A stretch of DNA of 49,636 nucleotides, taken from positions 1 through 49,636 of the forward strand of contig JAHDND010000092.1 of the NCBI GenBank assembly GCA_018435665.1, in the 5' to 3' direction. Position 1 is the first letter of the stretch, and the number at the start of each line of letters is the position of its first letter. This DNA comes from Candidatus Thiosymbion sp. Its GTDB lineage: Bacteria; Pseudomonadota; Gammaproteobacteria; Chromatiales; Chromatiaceae. The position numbers were made by a program, and so were the translations under genes. This document shows positions 1 through 9,947 of the stretch, piece after piece. The notes under the pieces are model-generated. The model saw only the letters and a program-made list of their open reading frames with translations. It did no database searches and had not been told where the DNA came from.

Positions 1-133
1 CGCTATAGCGCTAAGGTGAGCCGCCAGGTCCTGCGCTTCTTCAAACATTGCTTTCTCAAACCTGCCTCGCCAGGGCTCTACGAACGCGAGCTAGGGCCAA
101 TGTTGAAGGCTTACCTATGACGTTAACCGGACA
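1..133 (+). mobile_element. Right end of a probable insertion sequence, with transposase C-terminus
   Basis: Frame 1 is open from the first base to a TGA at 118-120 and encodes 39 residues ending ELGPMLKAYL. The composition is protein-like (FFKHCFLKP, GLYERE). The next 13 bases end in CCGGACA at 133, so read from the other strand the end starts TGTCCGG, like the TG...CA ends of many transposable elements. Homology to BchH on the opposite strand stops at about 134, exactly where this segment ends. A transposase C-terminus followed at once by a terminal repeat is the usual layout of an insertion sequence. The family cannot be named from 39 residues, and the other end and any target duplication lie outside the window. 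The segment could also be a chimeric join in the assembly. Confidence 0.6.
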
Positions 134-1906
134 CCGTTGCCAGCGATAAAAGGCGGAGAAGGCGTGGGTGGGGGTGAAGCCCTTCTCGAACTGGAGGCGC
201 ATGGGGTCGCCTTCATAGCCGAAGGCCGGCTGGACGCCGACGAAGACGTTGCCGAAGGACTCGCCGAGGACGAAGAGGGAACCGCCATCGGTCTGCAAGC
301 GACCCGGCGCCGGCCCCCACTGCTGCTCGATTTCCCGCAGCCACTTCTCACGGCGGACATGGTCGTCGGTGCGCACCCGGGCATGGACGTTGGCGTGGGC
401 ACCGTAGCGGGCGGCATTGCCGTTGATGATGGCCTCGCGCAGCACGTCGACGGACTCCGGCACCTCGACGCCGTAGCCGGCGGCCTTCATCTCCGTCAGG
501 GTGTTGTAGAGAGAGGCGAAGACCGACAGATAGGCGGCGGTGCCGGTGTTGCCGGCATTGGGCGGGAAGTTGAACAGCACCACGGCGACCTTGCGCTGGG
601 CGCGGGGGGTCTGGCGCAGGCGCACCAGGCGCTGGACGCGCTCCGCCAGGACCTCGATGCGCTCCATGTGGGGCTGCATGTCCCGCGCCTGTTCCGGCAG
701 GGCGGCATTGGAGCGCCCGCCGAACACCAGGGGACCGGTGGCGCCATCGAGTTCGGGGATGGCCACCATCATGGTCGCCTCCACCGGCATCAGGCCCTGG
801 TCGGAGGTCTGCCACTGCTCCAGGGTCTGGAATTCCACCGCCAGGGTGGTGAGATAGGGCACGTCCAGGGCGGCCAGGGCCTCCTGGGCGGCTTGGTTGT
901 CGTTATAGGCCGGGCCACCGACCAGGGAGAAGCCGGTCAGGGAAACCACCGCGTCCACCGTCGCCCGGCCGTCGCGCGTGAAGAAGCGCTCCAGGGCGGG
1001 GCGGGCGTCCAGGCCGCTGGCGAAGGCCGGCACCACCTGGAGGCCGCGATCCTCGAAGGCGGCGATGACGGCGTCGTAATGGGCGGTATTGCCGGCCAGG
1101 ACGTAGGAGCGCATCAGCAGCAGGCCCACCCGCCCCTCACGGGCCGGGCGCGCCGGCATGGGCAGCCGGGCGAGATCCACGCCGACCCGTTCCTTGAGGC
1201 GCGGGTGATAGAGACCGACCTCGGGATATTCCACCGGCGGCGGCACCTTGAGCGTGCCGCGCAGGGCTCGGCGGGGGCCATCGGCATAGCGGTCGACAAG
1301 ATAGGTCACCAGGGCGGCGACGTTCTCGTCCGAGCCCGCCAGCCAGTATTGCAGGGCGAGGAAATAGGCCCTCACGTCCTGGGCGGTACCGGGGATGAAG
1401 CGCAACAGCTTGGGGATATGGCGCAACATGGCCATCTGCTGAGCGCCGACGGTCTTCTGCTGGTTGGGCTTGGGCTTGCCGCGCAGACGCTTGAGCAGGG
1501 CCATGGGGCCGCCGCCCGTGCCGTCCATCTTGAATCCGCCCAGGCGGGTCAGCTTCATGACCTCGCCGGCGGAGAAGCAGGAGACCATGGCGTCGCACTG
1601 GTCGCGGCGGGCCTGGAGGGCGGGCAGGACCGGCAGGTAGTGCTCCTCCATGACCAGCATGGTGTTGATGACGAGGTCGGCGCGGGCGATGTCCTCCCGG
1701 CAGCGCTCCAGGGACTTGGGGTCCTCGTTCCACTCCGCCGCCGCATGGAGGCTGAGGGTCAGGCCGGGGAGGAGGCCGCACAGACTGGCCTGGGCGCGGT
1801 CCACGGTGCCCGCCAGATGGCTGTCCATCGACACCATCACGACCCGAACCTCCGTCGTGGCCAGGGGCACCTGGCCCTTTTTAGCGGCCAAAATGGGCTT
1901 TGGCAT
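56..1906 (-). pseudogene. bchH: Magnesium chelatase subunit H, N-terminal half, interrupted
   Basis: BchH is the porphyrin-binding subunit of magnesium chelatase, which inserts Mg2+ into protoporphyrin IX at the start of the bacteriochlorophyll branch. The frame encodes 616 residues, while BchH proteins are about 1200-1290. Family sequence runs to about residue 591 (GFTPTHAFSAFYRW); the family normally continues with the conserved block around VLHFGTHGALEF, which is absent. Instead the last about 25 residues come from the adjoining element at 1-133, and the frame stops at 56. The start ATG at 1906 overlaps the end of bchB by 26 bases, as in a compact bchFNBH operon. The rest of bchH, and probably bchL and bchM, would lie beyond the left edge. 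As it stands the gene cannot encode a working subunit; an intact copy elsewhere, or an assembly artefact, must be considered. Confidence 0.9.
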
Positions 1907-3560
1907 CGTAAAGCGTCTCCACAGTGATGGTAGCGATGCCCCGCTCGCGAGCGAAGCATTCAGTATTGCGCCGGGCCTTGCCGCGGACGAAGAAGGGGAT
2001 CTTTTTCAGCTCGTTCTCGGCCAGGGGGTCCCAGATGGGGTCGTTGACGACTTCGTCCGCGGCCTTGGGGGGAACGGCGGGTGCAAAGCCGGCGGTCGTG
2101 TCGGGCACCCTCTCCGGGCTGGCGGGCGCCTGGCTGACGGCGGCGGTGGCCGGAAGGCTCTCCGCGGTGATGGCAGGCTCAGCGCCAAACTCGAAGTCTC
2201 CGCGGAACATGGTCAGCAGGTGTTCTTCGAGGCCCATCATCAGCGGACCGATCCAGGTGTCGAAGATGACGTCCGCCCCTTCGAAGCCCATCTGCGGGGC
2301 ATGGCGGGCGGGGAAGTCCTGGACGTGGGCGGGCCCCGAAATGACGGCGCAGGGGATGCCCAGCCGCTTGGCGACGTGGCGTTCCATCTGGGTGCCGAGG
2401 ACCAGTTCCGGATGAGAGGCGGCGATGCAGGCCTCGACCTCCAGATAGTCGGCGGTGATCAAGGCCTCCAGCCCGTACTGGCGGGCAGCCTCCCGCACCG
2501 GCCGTGCCTGCTCGCGCAGATAGGTCCCCAGGCCGACGACGCGCATGCCCAGTTCCCGGTCGACGATACGGGCGGCGGCGAGGGCATGGGTGGCGTCGCC
2601 AAAGATGAAGACCCGCTTGCCGGTGAGGTAGGTCGCGTCCACCGACTGGCTGTACCAGGGCAGGCGGGGGGCATAAGCCGCTGCGCCAGTCGCGAATCCG
2701 ATTTCGGAGGCGCCGGCGGTGGCGGAGTCGGCCAGCCGTGTCGCGGCGGCGGTCACGCCCGGTTCGTTGGCCAGCCGGGCGACCTCGGCCAGGAAGTCGC
2801 GGGTGGCGCCGATGCCGATGGGCACCGCGCGCACCCAGGGCTGGCGGAAGGTCCGCTCCAGCCAGGCGCAGGTCGACTCGGCGATCTCGGGGTAGAGGCA
2901 GATATTGAAGTCGGCCTCGGGCAGGCGCAGCAGGTCGGTGGGGCGGGCGCCCAGGGGGGCGACGACATGCACCTCAACGCCGATGGCCGCCAGCAGCCGG
3001 CTGACCGCCGTGACGTCGTCGCGGCAGCGGAAACCCAGGGCGATAGGGCCGAGCAGGTTGGCGCGGGGCGGCTGGCCGGGGGCGCGGGCCGGTCGCGGGG
3101 CGCCGGGGACGGGCGCCCGGGGCTTGAGCAGGGCGCGCGCCAGGCGGTGAAAGGTCTCGCCGGCGCCCCAGGTCTCCTTGCGCGACCAGGAGGGCAGGTC
3201 CAGGGGCAGGACCGGCACCGGCAGGCCCAGGCCCCGCACCAGGGAGCCGGCCTGATCCTGGAGCAACTCGGCGGTGCAGGACTCGCCGATCAGCAGCACC
3301 TCGGGACGGAAGCGTTCATAGGTGGCGCGGGCCGCCTCCTTGATCAGGTCGGCGGTGCTCCGCCCCAGGTCTCGCTGCTGGAAACTGGTGTAGGAGACCG
3401 GCGGCCGCCCCGGGCGGCGCTCGATCATGGTGAAGAGGAGGTCGGCGTAGCTGTCGCCCTGGGGGGCATGGAGCAGGCAATGGACCCCGCGCATGGCGGT
3501 GGCGACGCGCAGGGCCCCCATGTGGGTGGGGCCTTCGTAGGTCCAGACGGCGAGTTCCAT
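1881..3560 (-). CDS. bchB: Light-independent protochlorophyllide reductase subunit B
   Basis: BchB pairs with BchN to form the catalytic component of dark-operative protochlorophyllide reductase, which reduces ring D of protochlorophyllide with electrons from the BchL iron protein. The 559-residue product begins [17 protein letters not shown], typical of the family. Asp36 (in APQGDSYAD) matches the unusual aspartate ligand of the 4Fe-4S cluster shared with BchN. Asp308 in [13 protein letters not shown] probably matches the catalytic aspartate. The C-terminal domain ([12 protein letters not shown] to the end) is the usual BchB tail. The protein is some 30 residues longer than most homologues because of a Pro/Ala-rich stretch at about 147-168 and a low-complexity linker before the C-terminal domain. 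It lies 6 bases after bchN and overlaps bchH. Confidence 0.97.
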   Translation of the reverse strand: MELAVWTYEGPTHMGALRVATAMRGVHCLLHAPQGDSYADLLFTMIERRPGRPPVSYTSFQQRDLGRSTADLIKEAARATYERFRPEVLLIGESCTAELLQDQAGSLVRGLGLPVPVLPLDLPSWSRKETWGAGETFHRLARALLKPRAPVPGAPRPARAPGQPPRANLLGPIALGFRCRDDVTAVSRLLAAIGVEVHVVAPLGARPTDLLRLPEADFNICLYPEIAESTCAWLERTFRQPWVRAVPIGIGATRDFLAEVARLANEPGVTAAATRLADSATAGASEIGFATGAAAYAPRLPWYSQSVDATYLTGKRVFIFGDATHALAAARIVDRELGMRVVGLGTYLREQARPVREAARQYGLEALITADYLEVEACIAASHPELVLGTQMERHVAKRLGIPCAVISGPAHVQDFPARHAPQMGFEGADVIFDTWIGPLMMGLEEHLLTMFRGDFEFGAEPAITAESLPATAAVSQAPASPERVPDTTAGFAPAVPPKAADEVVNDPIWDPLAENELKKIPFFVRGKARRNTECFARERGIATITVETLYDAKAHFGR

Positions 3561-3566
3561 GGCCGG

Positions 3567-5542
<1,976 letters not shown>

Positions 5543-5581
5543 CGCGCACCCGTGGAGAGAGCTACCCATGCCTGCGCGGGA

Positions 5582-5622
5582 AATCTAGTCCGGAGCGGGA
5601 CAAGTGTCAACTAAAGTTTACG
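5582..5622 (-). promoter_or_regulatory. bchF promoter overlapping a PpsR/CrtJ-type operator
   Basis: Read on the minus strand there is a perfect -35 TTGACA (5610-5605), a 17-base spacer and a -10 TAGATT (5587-5582, 4 of 6 matches). The -35 lies inside TGTCAACTAAAGTTTACG (5605-5622), which is TGT-N12-ACG, one base off the TGT-N12-ACA consensus recognised by PpsR/CrtJ. A repressor bound here would cover the -35. Confidence 0.75.
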
Positions 5623-5664
5623 TCAGGATGGGTCGGTCTCTGACCTCTCCCACCTGGGCACAGG

Positions 5665-5705
5665 TGTAAATTTTAGTTGACACTTGAGGTTGTCAAGTTT
5701 AGTTT
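5665..5705 (+). promoter_or_regulatory. bchG promoter overlapping a perfect PpsR/CrtJ operator
   Basis: TGTAAATTTTAGTTGACA (5665-5682) is an exact TGT-N12-ACA site. Its last six bases are a perfect -35 TTGACA (5677-5682). With a 17-base spacer the -10 would be TAGTTT (5700-5705, 3 of 6). The site is nearly the reverse complement of the bchF operator, centre to centre 60 bp. The predicted start point coincides with the bchG ATG at 5712, so the transcript could be leaderless; no ribosome binding site is visible before that ATG. Confidence 0.75.
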
Positions 5706-5708
5706 AAG
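5691..5708 (+). promoter_or_regulatory. Possible third, degenerate PpsR site
   Basis: TGTCAAGTTTAGTTTAAG resembles the bchF operator (TGTCAACTAAAGTTTACG) but ends AAG in place of ACA. It lies over the bchG -10 region. It may be a weak accessory site for cooperative binding, or chance. Confidence 0.3.
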
Positions 5709-5711
5709 CTT

Positions 5712-6626
5712 ATGAGCCAACCTTCCCTCTCCGCGACCGTCGCGAACCGGCCCGACGGCTCCGCCCTGCTGGAATTACTCAAGCCCATCACCTGGTTCCC
5801 ACCCATGTGGGCCTTCACCTGTGGGGTGGTCTCCTCGGGTCAGCCCATCCTGGAGCAGTGGTTCCTGGTGTTGGTCGGCATCATCCTGGCCGGGCCCCTG
5901 CTGTGCGGCATGAGTCAGGCCGTCAACGACTGGTTCGACCGCCACGTCGATGCCATCAACGAGCCTCACCGCCCCATCCCCTCCGGGCGCATGCCGGGCA
6001 CCTGGGGGCTGCGGGTCGCCATCGCCTGGTCCCTCCTGTCCCTGGCCGTCGCCGCCCTGCTCGGCCCCTGGGTCCTGGGCGCTGCCGCCTTGGGCCTGGT
6101 CATGGCCTGGGCCTACAGTGCCCCGCCCCTGCGCCTCAAGCGCAACGGCTGGTGGGGCAATTCCGCCGTCGCCCTTTCTTATGAAGGCCTGGCCTGGGTC
6201 ACCGGCGCGGCGGTGATGATCGGTGGCCAGTTGCCCGACTGGCGCATCCTGCTGCTGGCCTTCCTGTACAGCGCCGGCGCCCACGGCATCATGACCCTCA
6301 ATGATTTCAAGGCCATCGAGGGCGATCAGCGCATGGGTATCCGCTCCCTGCCGGTCCAGCTCGGCGTCCAGGGCGCGGCCTGGGCGGCCTGTCTCTTCAT
6401 GGCCCTGCCCCAGGTGGGCGTGATCGCCCTGCTGGCGCATTGGGAACGGCCCTGGCACGCCCTGGCCGTGGCCCTCGTCCTCGGCATCCAATTCCTGATG
6501 ATGGTCCGGTTCCTGCGCGCCCCCGTCGCCCAGGCCACCTGGTTCAGCGCCTCCGCCGTCAGCGTCTACGTCACGGGCATGATGATTAGCGCCTTTGCCG
6601 TCCGCGCCCTGATCCCGGGGCCCTGA
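5712..6626 (+). CDS. bchG: Bacteriochlorophyll synthase (UbiA family)
   Basis: BchG esterifies bacteriochlorophyllide a with geranylgeranyl (or phytyl) diphosphate in the membrane. The 304-residue product belongs to the UbiA prenyltransferase superfamily: NDWFDRHVDAINEPHRPIP (about 78-96) carries the NDxxDxxxD-type diphosphate-binding motif and the INEPxRPIPSG signature of chlorophyll synthases. A second acidic motif is NDFKAIEGDQRMGIRSLPV. Seven to nine hydrophobic segments are visible. It starts the plus-strand operon bchG-bch2-bchP. Thirty-eight bases separate it from the next gene. Confidence 0.97.
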   Translation: MSQPSLSATVANRPDGSALLELLKPITWFPPMWAFTCGVVSSGQPILEQWFLVLVGIILAGPLLCGMSQAVNDWFDRHVDAINEPHRPIPSGRMPGTWGLRVAIAWSLLSLAVAALLGPWVLGAAALGLVMAWAYSAPPLRLKRNGWWGNSAVALSYEGLAWVTGAAVMIGGQLPDWRILLLAFLYSAGAHGIMTLNDFKAIEGDQRMGIRSLPVQLGVQGAAWAACLFMALPQVGVIALLAHWERPWHALAVALVLGIQFLMMVRFLRAPVAQATWFSASAVSVYVTGMMISAFAVRALIPGP

Positions 6627-6664
6627 TGCCATCCTCCAGCAACCTGTCCCCTTGAGTTAACGGC

Positions 6665-8056
6665 ATGACCCCAGGTCCCCTCCCCCCCCTCGGCTGGCTC
6701 GGCATCTTCCGCCTGGGCCTGGTGCAGACCGCCCTGGGGGCCATCATCGTCCTCACCACCTCGACCCTGAACCGGGTCATGGTCGTCGAGTTTCTCCTCC
6801 CCGCCATGCTCCCCGGGGCCCTGGTGGCCTTGCACCACCTGGTGCAGATCTCCCGGCCACGCTGGGGCTATGGCTCGGACGTTGGCGGCCGGCGCACCCC
6901 CTGGATCATCGGCGGTATGGGCCTCCTGGCCATCGGCGGGGTCCTGGCGAGTAGCGCGACGGCCTGGATGGCCACCCATGTCCTGGGGGGCACCCTGCTG
7001 GCCGTCCTGGCCTTCACCCTGATCGGGGTCGGCGTGGGCGCCTGCGGCACCTCACTGTTGGTGCTGCTGGCCAAGCGGGTCAGCGAACGGCTGCGTGCCG
7101 CGGCGGCCACCACGGTCTGGCTGATGATGATCGTCGGCTTTATCATCACCGCCACCACCGCCGGCCACTTTCTCGACCCCTTCTCACCTGAGCGCCTGGT
7201 GCTGGTGACGGCCGTCGTCGCCGCCATCGCCTTCGTCGTCACCCTGGTCGCGATCCAGGGGATCGAGGGCCCGACCGCGGCGGTTCTGACGGCCGGCGCC
7301 GAGACAAATGCCAAAGCCCACGCCGCGTCGGGAGGGGGTTTCCGGGAGGCCCTGGCCCAGGTGTGGTCCGAACCCAAGGCGCGGCGCTTCGCCGTCTTCG
7401 TCTTCTTTTCCATGCTGGCCTACAGCGCCCAGGACCTGATCCTGGAACCCTTCGCCGGAACCGTCTTCGGCCTGACCCCCGGGGAGTCCACCAAACTTGC
7501 CGGGGTGCAGAACGGCGGTGTCCTCGGCGGCATGATCCTGCTTGCGGTCATGGGCAGTTCCACCTGGGGCCGGCGCTTCGGCACCCTCCAGGACTGGACG
7601 GTCCGCGGCTGCATCGCCTCCGCCATCGCCCTCACCACCCTGGCCGCCGGGGGCTTTTACGCCCCGGACTGGCCGCTCCACCTGACCGTCTTCTTTCTGG
7701 GCCTGGCCAACGGCCTCTTCGCCGTGGCAGCCATCGGTTCCATGATGGGCCTGGTGGACACGGGCCAGGCGCAGCGCGAGGGGGTGCGCATGGGGCTGTG
7801 GGGCGCCGCCCAGGCCCTGGCCTTTGGGCTAGGCGGCTTCCTGGGCACGGTGGCCGTGGATCTGGCGCGCGTCCTCCTGGACTCGCCGGTCCTCGCCTAT
7901 GCCAGCGTCTTCACCGGGGAGGCCCTGATGTTCCTCGTCTCCGCCGTCCTGGCGGTCCGGGTGACCCGCCCCCTGCCCCCGCATCCGGGACCGGCCAATG
8001 ACCGCTCCCCTTACCCGGCCGCGGGCGAACCCGCGGGTGACACGGGAGGACATTGA
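6665..8056 (+). CDS. BCH2/PucC-family major facilitator protein
   Basis: This 463-residue membrane protein belongs to the PucC/LhaA/Bch2 branch of the major facilitator superfamily, proteins linked to bacteriochlorophyll delivery or light-harvesting complex assembly. About twelve hydrophobic segments are present. Family-like stretches include VQTALGAIIVLTTSTLNRVM, HHLVQISRPRWGYGSDVGG and FAVFVFFSMLAYSAQDLILE. The position between bchG and bchP matches orf427/428 (bch2) of Rhodobacter, whose exact role is not firmly known. The stop at 8054-8056 is one base before the bchP ATG. Confidence 0.9.
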   Translation: MTPGPLPPLGWLGIFRLGLVQTALGAIIVLTTSTLNRVMVVEFLLPAMLPGALVALHHLVQISRPRWGYGSDVGGRRTPWIIGGMGLLAIGGVLASSATAWMATHVLGGTLLAVLAFTLIGVGVGACGTSLLVLLAKRVSERLRAAAATTVWLMMIVGFIITATTAGHFLDPFSPERLVLVTAVVAAIAFVVTLVAIQGIEGPTAAVLTAGAETNAKAHAASGGGFREALAQVWSEPKARRFAVFVFFSMLAYSAQDLILEPFAGTVFGLTPGESTKLAGVQNGGVLGGMILLAVMGSSTWGRRFGTLQDWTVRGCIASAIALTTLAAGGFYAPDWPLHLTVFFLGLANGLFAVAAIGSMMGLVDTGQAQREGVRMGLWGAAQALAFGLGGFLGTVAVDLARVLLDSPVLAYASVFTGEALMFLVSAVLAVRVTRPLPPHPGPANDRSPYPAAGEPAGDTGGH

Positions 8057-8057
8057 G

Positions 8058-9320
8058 ATGGAGACCACCCAGGCGGATCGCCCGGCACTGGCCCCCGACG
8101 CGCCGCCCGCGCCGGAGGCCCCATCCCCGACCATTTTCGAGGTGGTCGTCATCGGTGGCGGACCCGCCGGGGCCACGGCCGCCCATGACCTGGCCCAGGC
8201 CGGGCGCTCGGTGCTGCTCCTCGATCGCGAGGGGCGGATTAAGCCCTGTGGCGGCGCCATCCCGCCCCAACTCATGCGCGAGTTCGACATCCCCGAGTCC
8301 CTGCTCTGCGCCCACATCCGCTCGGCGCGCATGGTCTCCCCCAGCGAACGGCGGGTGGACATGCCCATCAACGGTGGCTTCGTGGGCATGGTCAAGCGCG
8401 ATGTCTTCGATCCCTGGCTGCGGGAACGGGCGGCCGCCGCCGGCGCCACGCGCCGCGTCGGCACTTTCCAGGACCTGAGCCGGGAGGCCGACGGCAGCTT
8501 GAGCATCCACTACCAGCCCCGGACCCCCGACGGGGAGCCGGTGGCGACGGTGACTGTCCGCGCCCACTGCGTCATCGGCGCCGATGGCGCCAACTCCCTG
8601 GTGGCGCGCAAGGGGCTGCCCGATGTCCCCCGCCCCCAGTACGTGGCCGCCTATCACGAGATCGTCGCCGCCCCCGCCGCTGGCCACGCGGACTATGATC
8701 CGACCCGCTGCGACGTCTACTACCAGGGCCTGATCTCCCCGGACTTTTATGGCTGGATCTTCCCCCACGGCGACAGCGTCAGCATCGGCGTCGGCACCGC
8801 CATCCCCGGTTTCTCCCTGCGCCAGGCCACCAACCGGCTGCGCGCCGCCGCGGGTCTCGAGCAGTATCAAACCCTGCGCCGCGAGGGCGCACCCATCCCC
8901 ATGGCCCCCCTGCCCCGCTGGGACGACGGGCGGGGCCTGATCCTCGCGGGGGACGCCGCCGGGGTGGTGGCGCCGGCTTCGGGGGAGGGCATCTACTACG
9001 CCATGGCCAGCGGCCGCTTCGCCGCCCAGGCCGCGGACGAATTCTGCCGGACCGGCGACGCCCGGGCCCTGGGCCTGGCCCGCAAGCGCTTCATGAAGGC
9101 CCATGGCCGGGTCTTCCGCATCCTCGGCCTGCTGCAGCGCTTCTGGTACTCCAGCGACCGCCGCCGCGAGCGCTTCGTCAGCATGTGCCGGGACCCGGAC
9201 GTGCAGCGGCTCACCTGGGAGGCTTACATGAACAAGCGCCTGGTGCGCTCCAGCCCCCTGGCCCACCTGCGCATCCTGATGAAGGATGTCGCCCACCTAT
9301 TGGGCATCATCCGTGCCTGA
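8058..9320 (+). CDS. bchP: Geranylgeranyl reductase (bacteriochlorophyll tail reduction)
   Basis: BchP reduces the geranylgeranyl tail of bacteriochlorophyll to phytyl, in three NADPH-dependent steps. The 420-residue flavoprotein has an N-terminal FAD-binding Rossmann motif (VVIGGGPAGATAAHDLA, about 30-46), the CGGAIPP motif of geranylgeranyl reductases, and the second FAD motif LILAGDAAGVVAPASGEGI. The ATG at 8058 is chosen because GGGAGGA lies seven bases upstream and because it follows the preceding stop directly. An in-frame GTG/ATG further upstream would extend into the previous gene. The N-terminus carries an extra Pro/Ala-rich stretch of about 25 residues. Confidence 0.97.
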   Translation: METTQADRPALAPDAPPAPEAPSPTIFEVVVIGGGPAGATAAHDLAQAGRSVLLLDREGRIKPCGGAIPPQLMREFDIPESLLCAHIRSARMVSPSERRVDMPINGGFVGMVKRDVFDPWLRERAAAAGATRRVGTFQDLSREADGSLSIHYQPRTPDGEPVATVTVRAHCVIGADGANSLVARKGLPDVPRPQYVAAYHEIVAAPAAGHADYDPTRCDVYYQGLISPDFYGWIFPHGDSVSIGVGTAIPGFSLRQATNRLRAAAGLEQYQTLRREGAPIPMAPLPRWDDGRGLILAGDAAGVVAPASGEGIYYAMASGRFAAQAADEFCRTGDARALGLARKRFMKAHGRVFRILGLLQRFWYSSDRRRERFVSMCRDPDVQRLTWEAYMNKRLVRSSPLAHLRILMKDVAHLLGIIRA

Positions 9321-9361
9321 GGCACGGGATACCCGTCGTCACCGGATGCCCGCGGGCCACC

Positions 9362-9631
9362 ATGGACGAGTTTTTTGCCTCGGGCCGGGTCGCCGATCTG
9401 CTCCTCGGCCTCATGGCCCTGGAGGCCGCCCTCCTCGGGGTCTATCGCCATCTGGCAGGCCGGGGTCCGCCCCTGGCGGGGTTGTTGGCCAACCTGGGGG
9501 CCGGTGCCTGTCTGCTGCTCGCCCTGCGCACCCTCCTCACCGGGGGCGGCTGGCATGTGGCCGCCCTCTGGCTGTCAGGGGCCCTGATACTGCACCTGGT
9601 GGATCTCGCGACGCGCTGGCGCCACGGATGA
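9362..9631 (+). CDS. Small membrane protein of unknown function after bchP
   Basis: The 89-residue product starts MDEFFASGRVADLLLGL and contains three predicted membrane segments (about residues 9-28, 38-56 and 62-82) with a charged C-terminus (TRWRHG). It starts 41 bases after bchP on the same strand and probably belongs to the bchG operon. The family is not recognised by name. Codon use is like that of its neighbours. Whether it has a role in pigment synthesis is inferred only from position. Confidence 0.65.
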   Translation: MDEFFASGRVADLLLGLMALEAALLGVYRHLAGRGPPLAGLLANLGAGACLLLALRTLLTGGGWHVAALWLSGALILHLVDLATRWRHG

Positions 9632-9719
9632 ACGGCCACGGACATCCCAGCCCCGGGGTGGCGACCCTGACCGCCGCCCGTCCGGCCTCAACCGGAGGGG
9701 AACTGACCGCGGCCATCCA

Positions 9720-9882
9720 CGCACATCACATGAGAGTTTTCCGCCTCAATAGGGAGGGTCGGGTGGCGTCTGGCGGGGGTGTCGACCGCAGGGATGTGGT
9801 CGTCAAGCCTCCAGGGATGGATTCACGGCGCCCCCCACCAGACGCCACCCGACCCGGAAAAACCGATGAGTGATAGGCGATG
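9720..9882 (-). repeat. MITE-like palindromic repeat, copy A
   Basis: This is a copy of a repeat family, inverted relative to copies B, C and E. The core 9756-9856 starts GGGTCGGGTGGCGTCTGG and ends with its reverse complement, CCAGACGCCACCCGACCC, around a central part containing GGTCGTCAAGCCTCC. The outer arms resemble those of the other copies. It fills the 316-base gap between the small membrane protein and ppsR; nothing else is seen there. A GTG at 9870 that would extend ppsR lies inside it. Confidence 0.85.
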
Positions 9883-9947
9883 TCCAAATCAATCCTGAAC
9901 CGGCCAGTCACTCTCAACCTCCCAAGGTAGCGAGCGCTATTGCCCCG

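Noticed and set aside
7911..9296. Long minus-strand frame opposite bchP
   Set aside because: bchP has clear FAD motifs and a ribosome binding site; the opposite frame has none.
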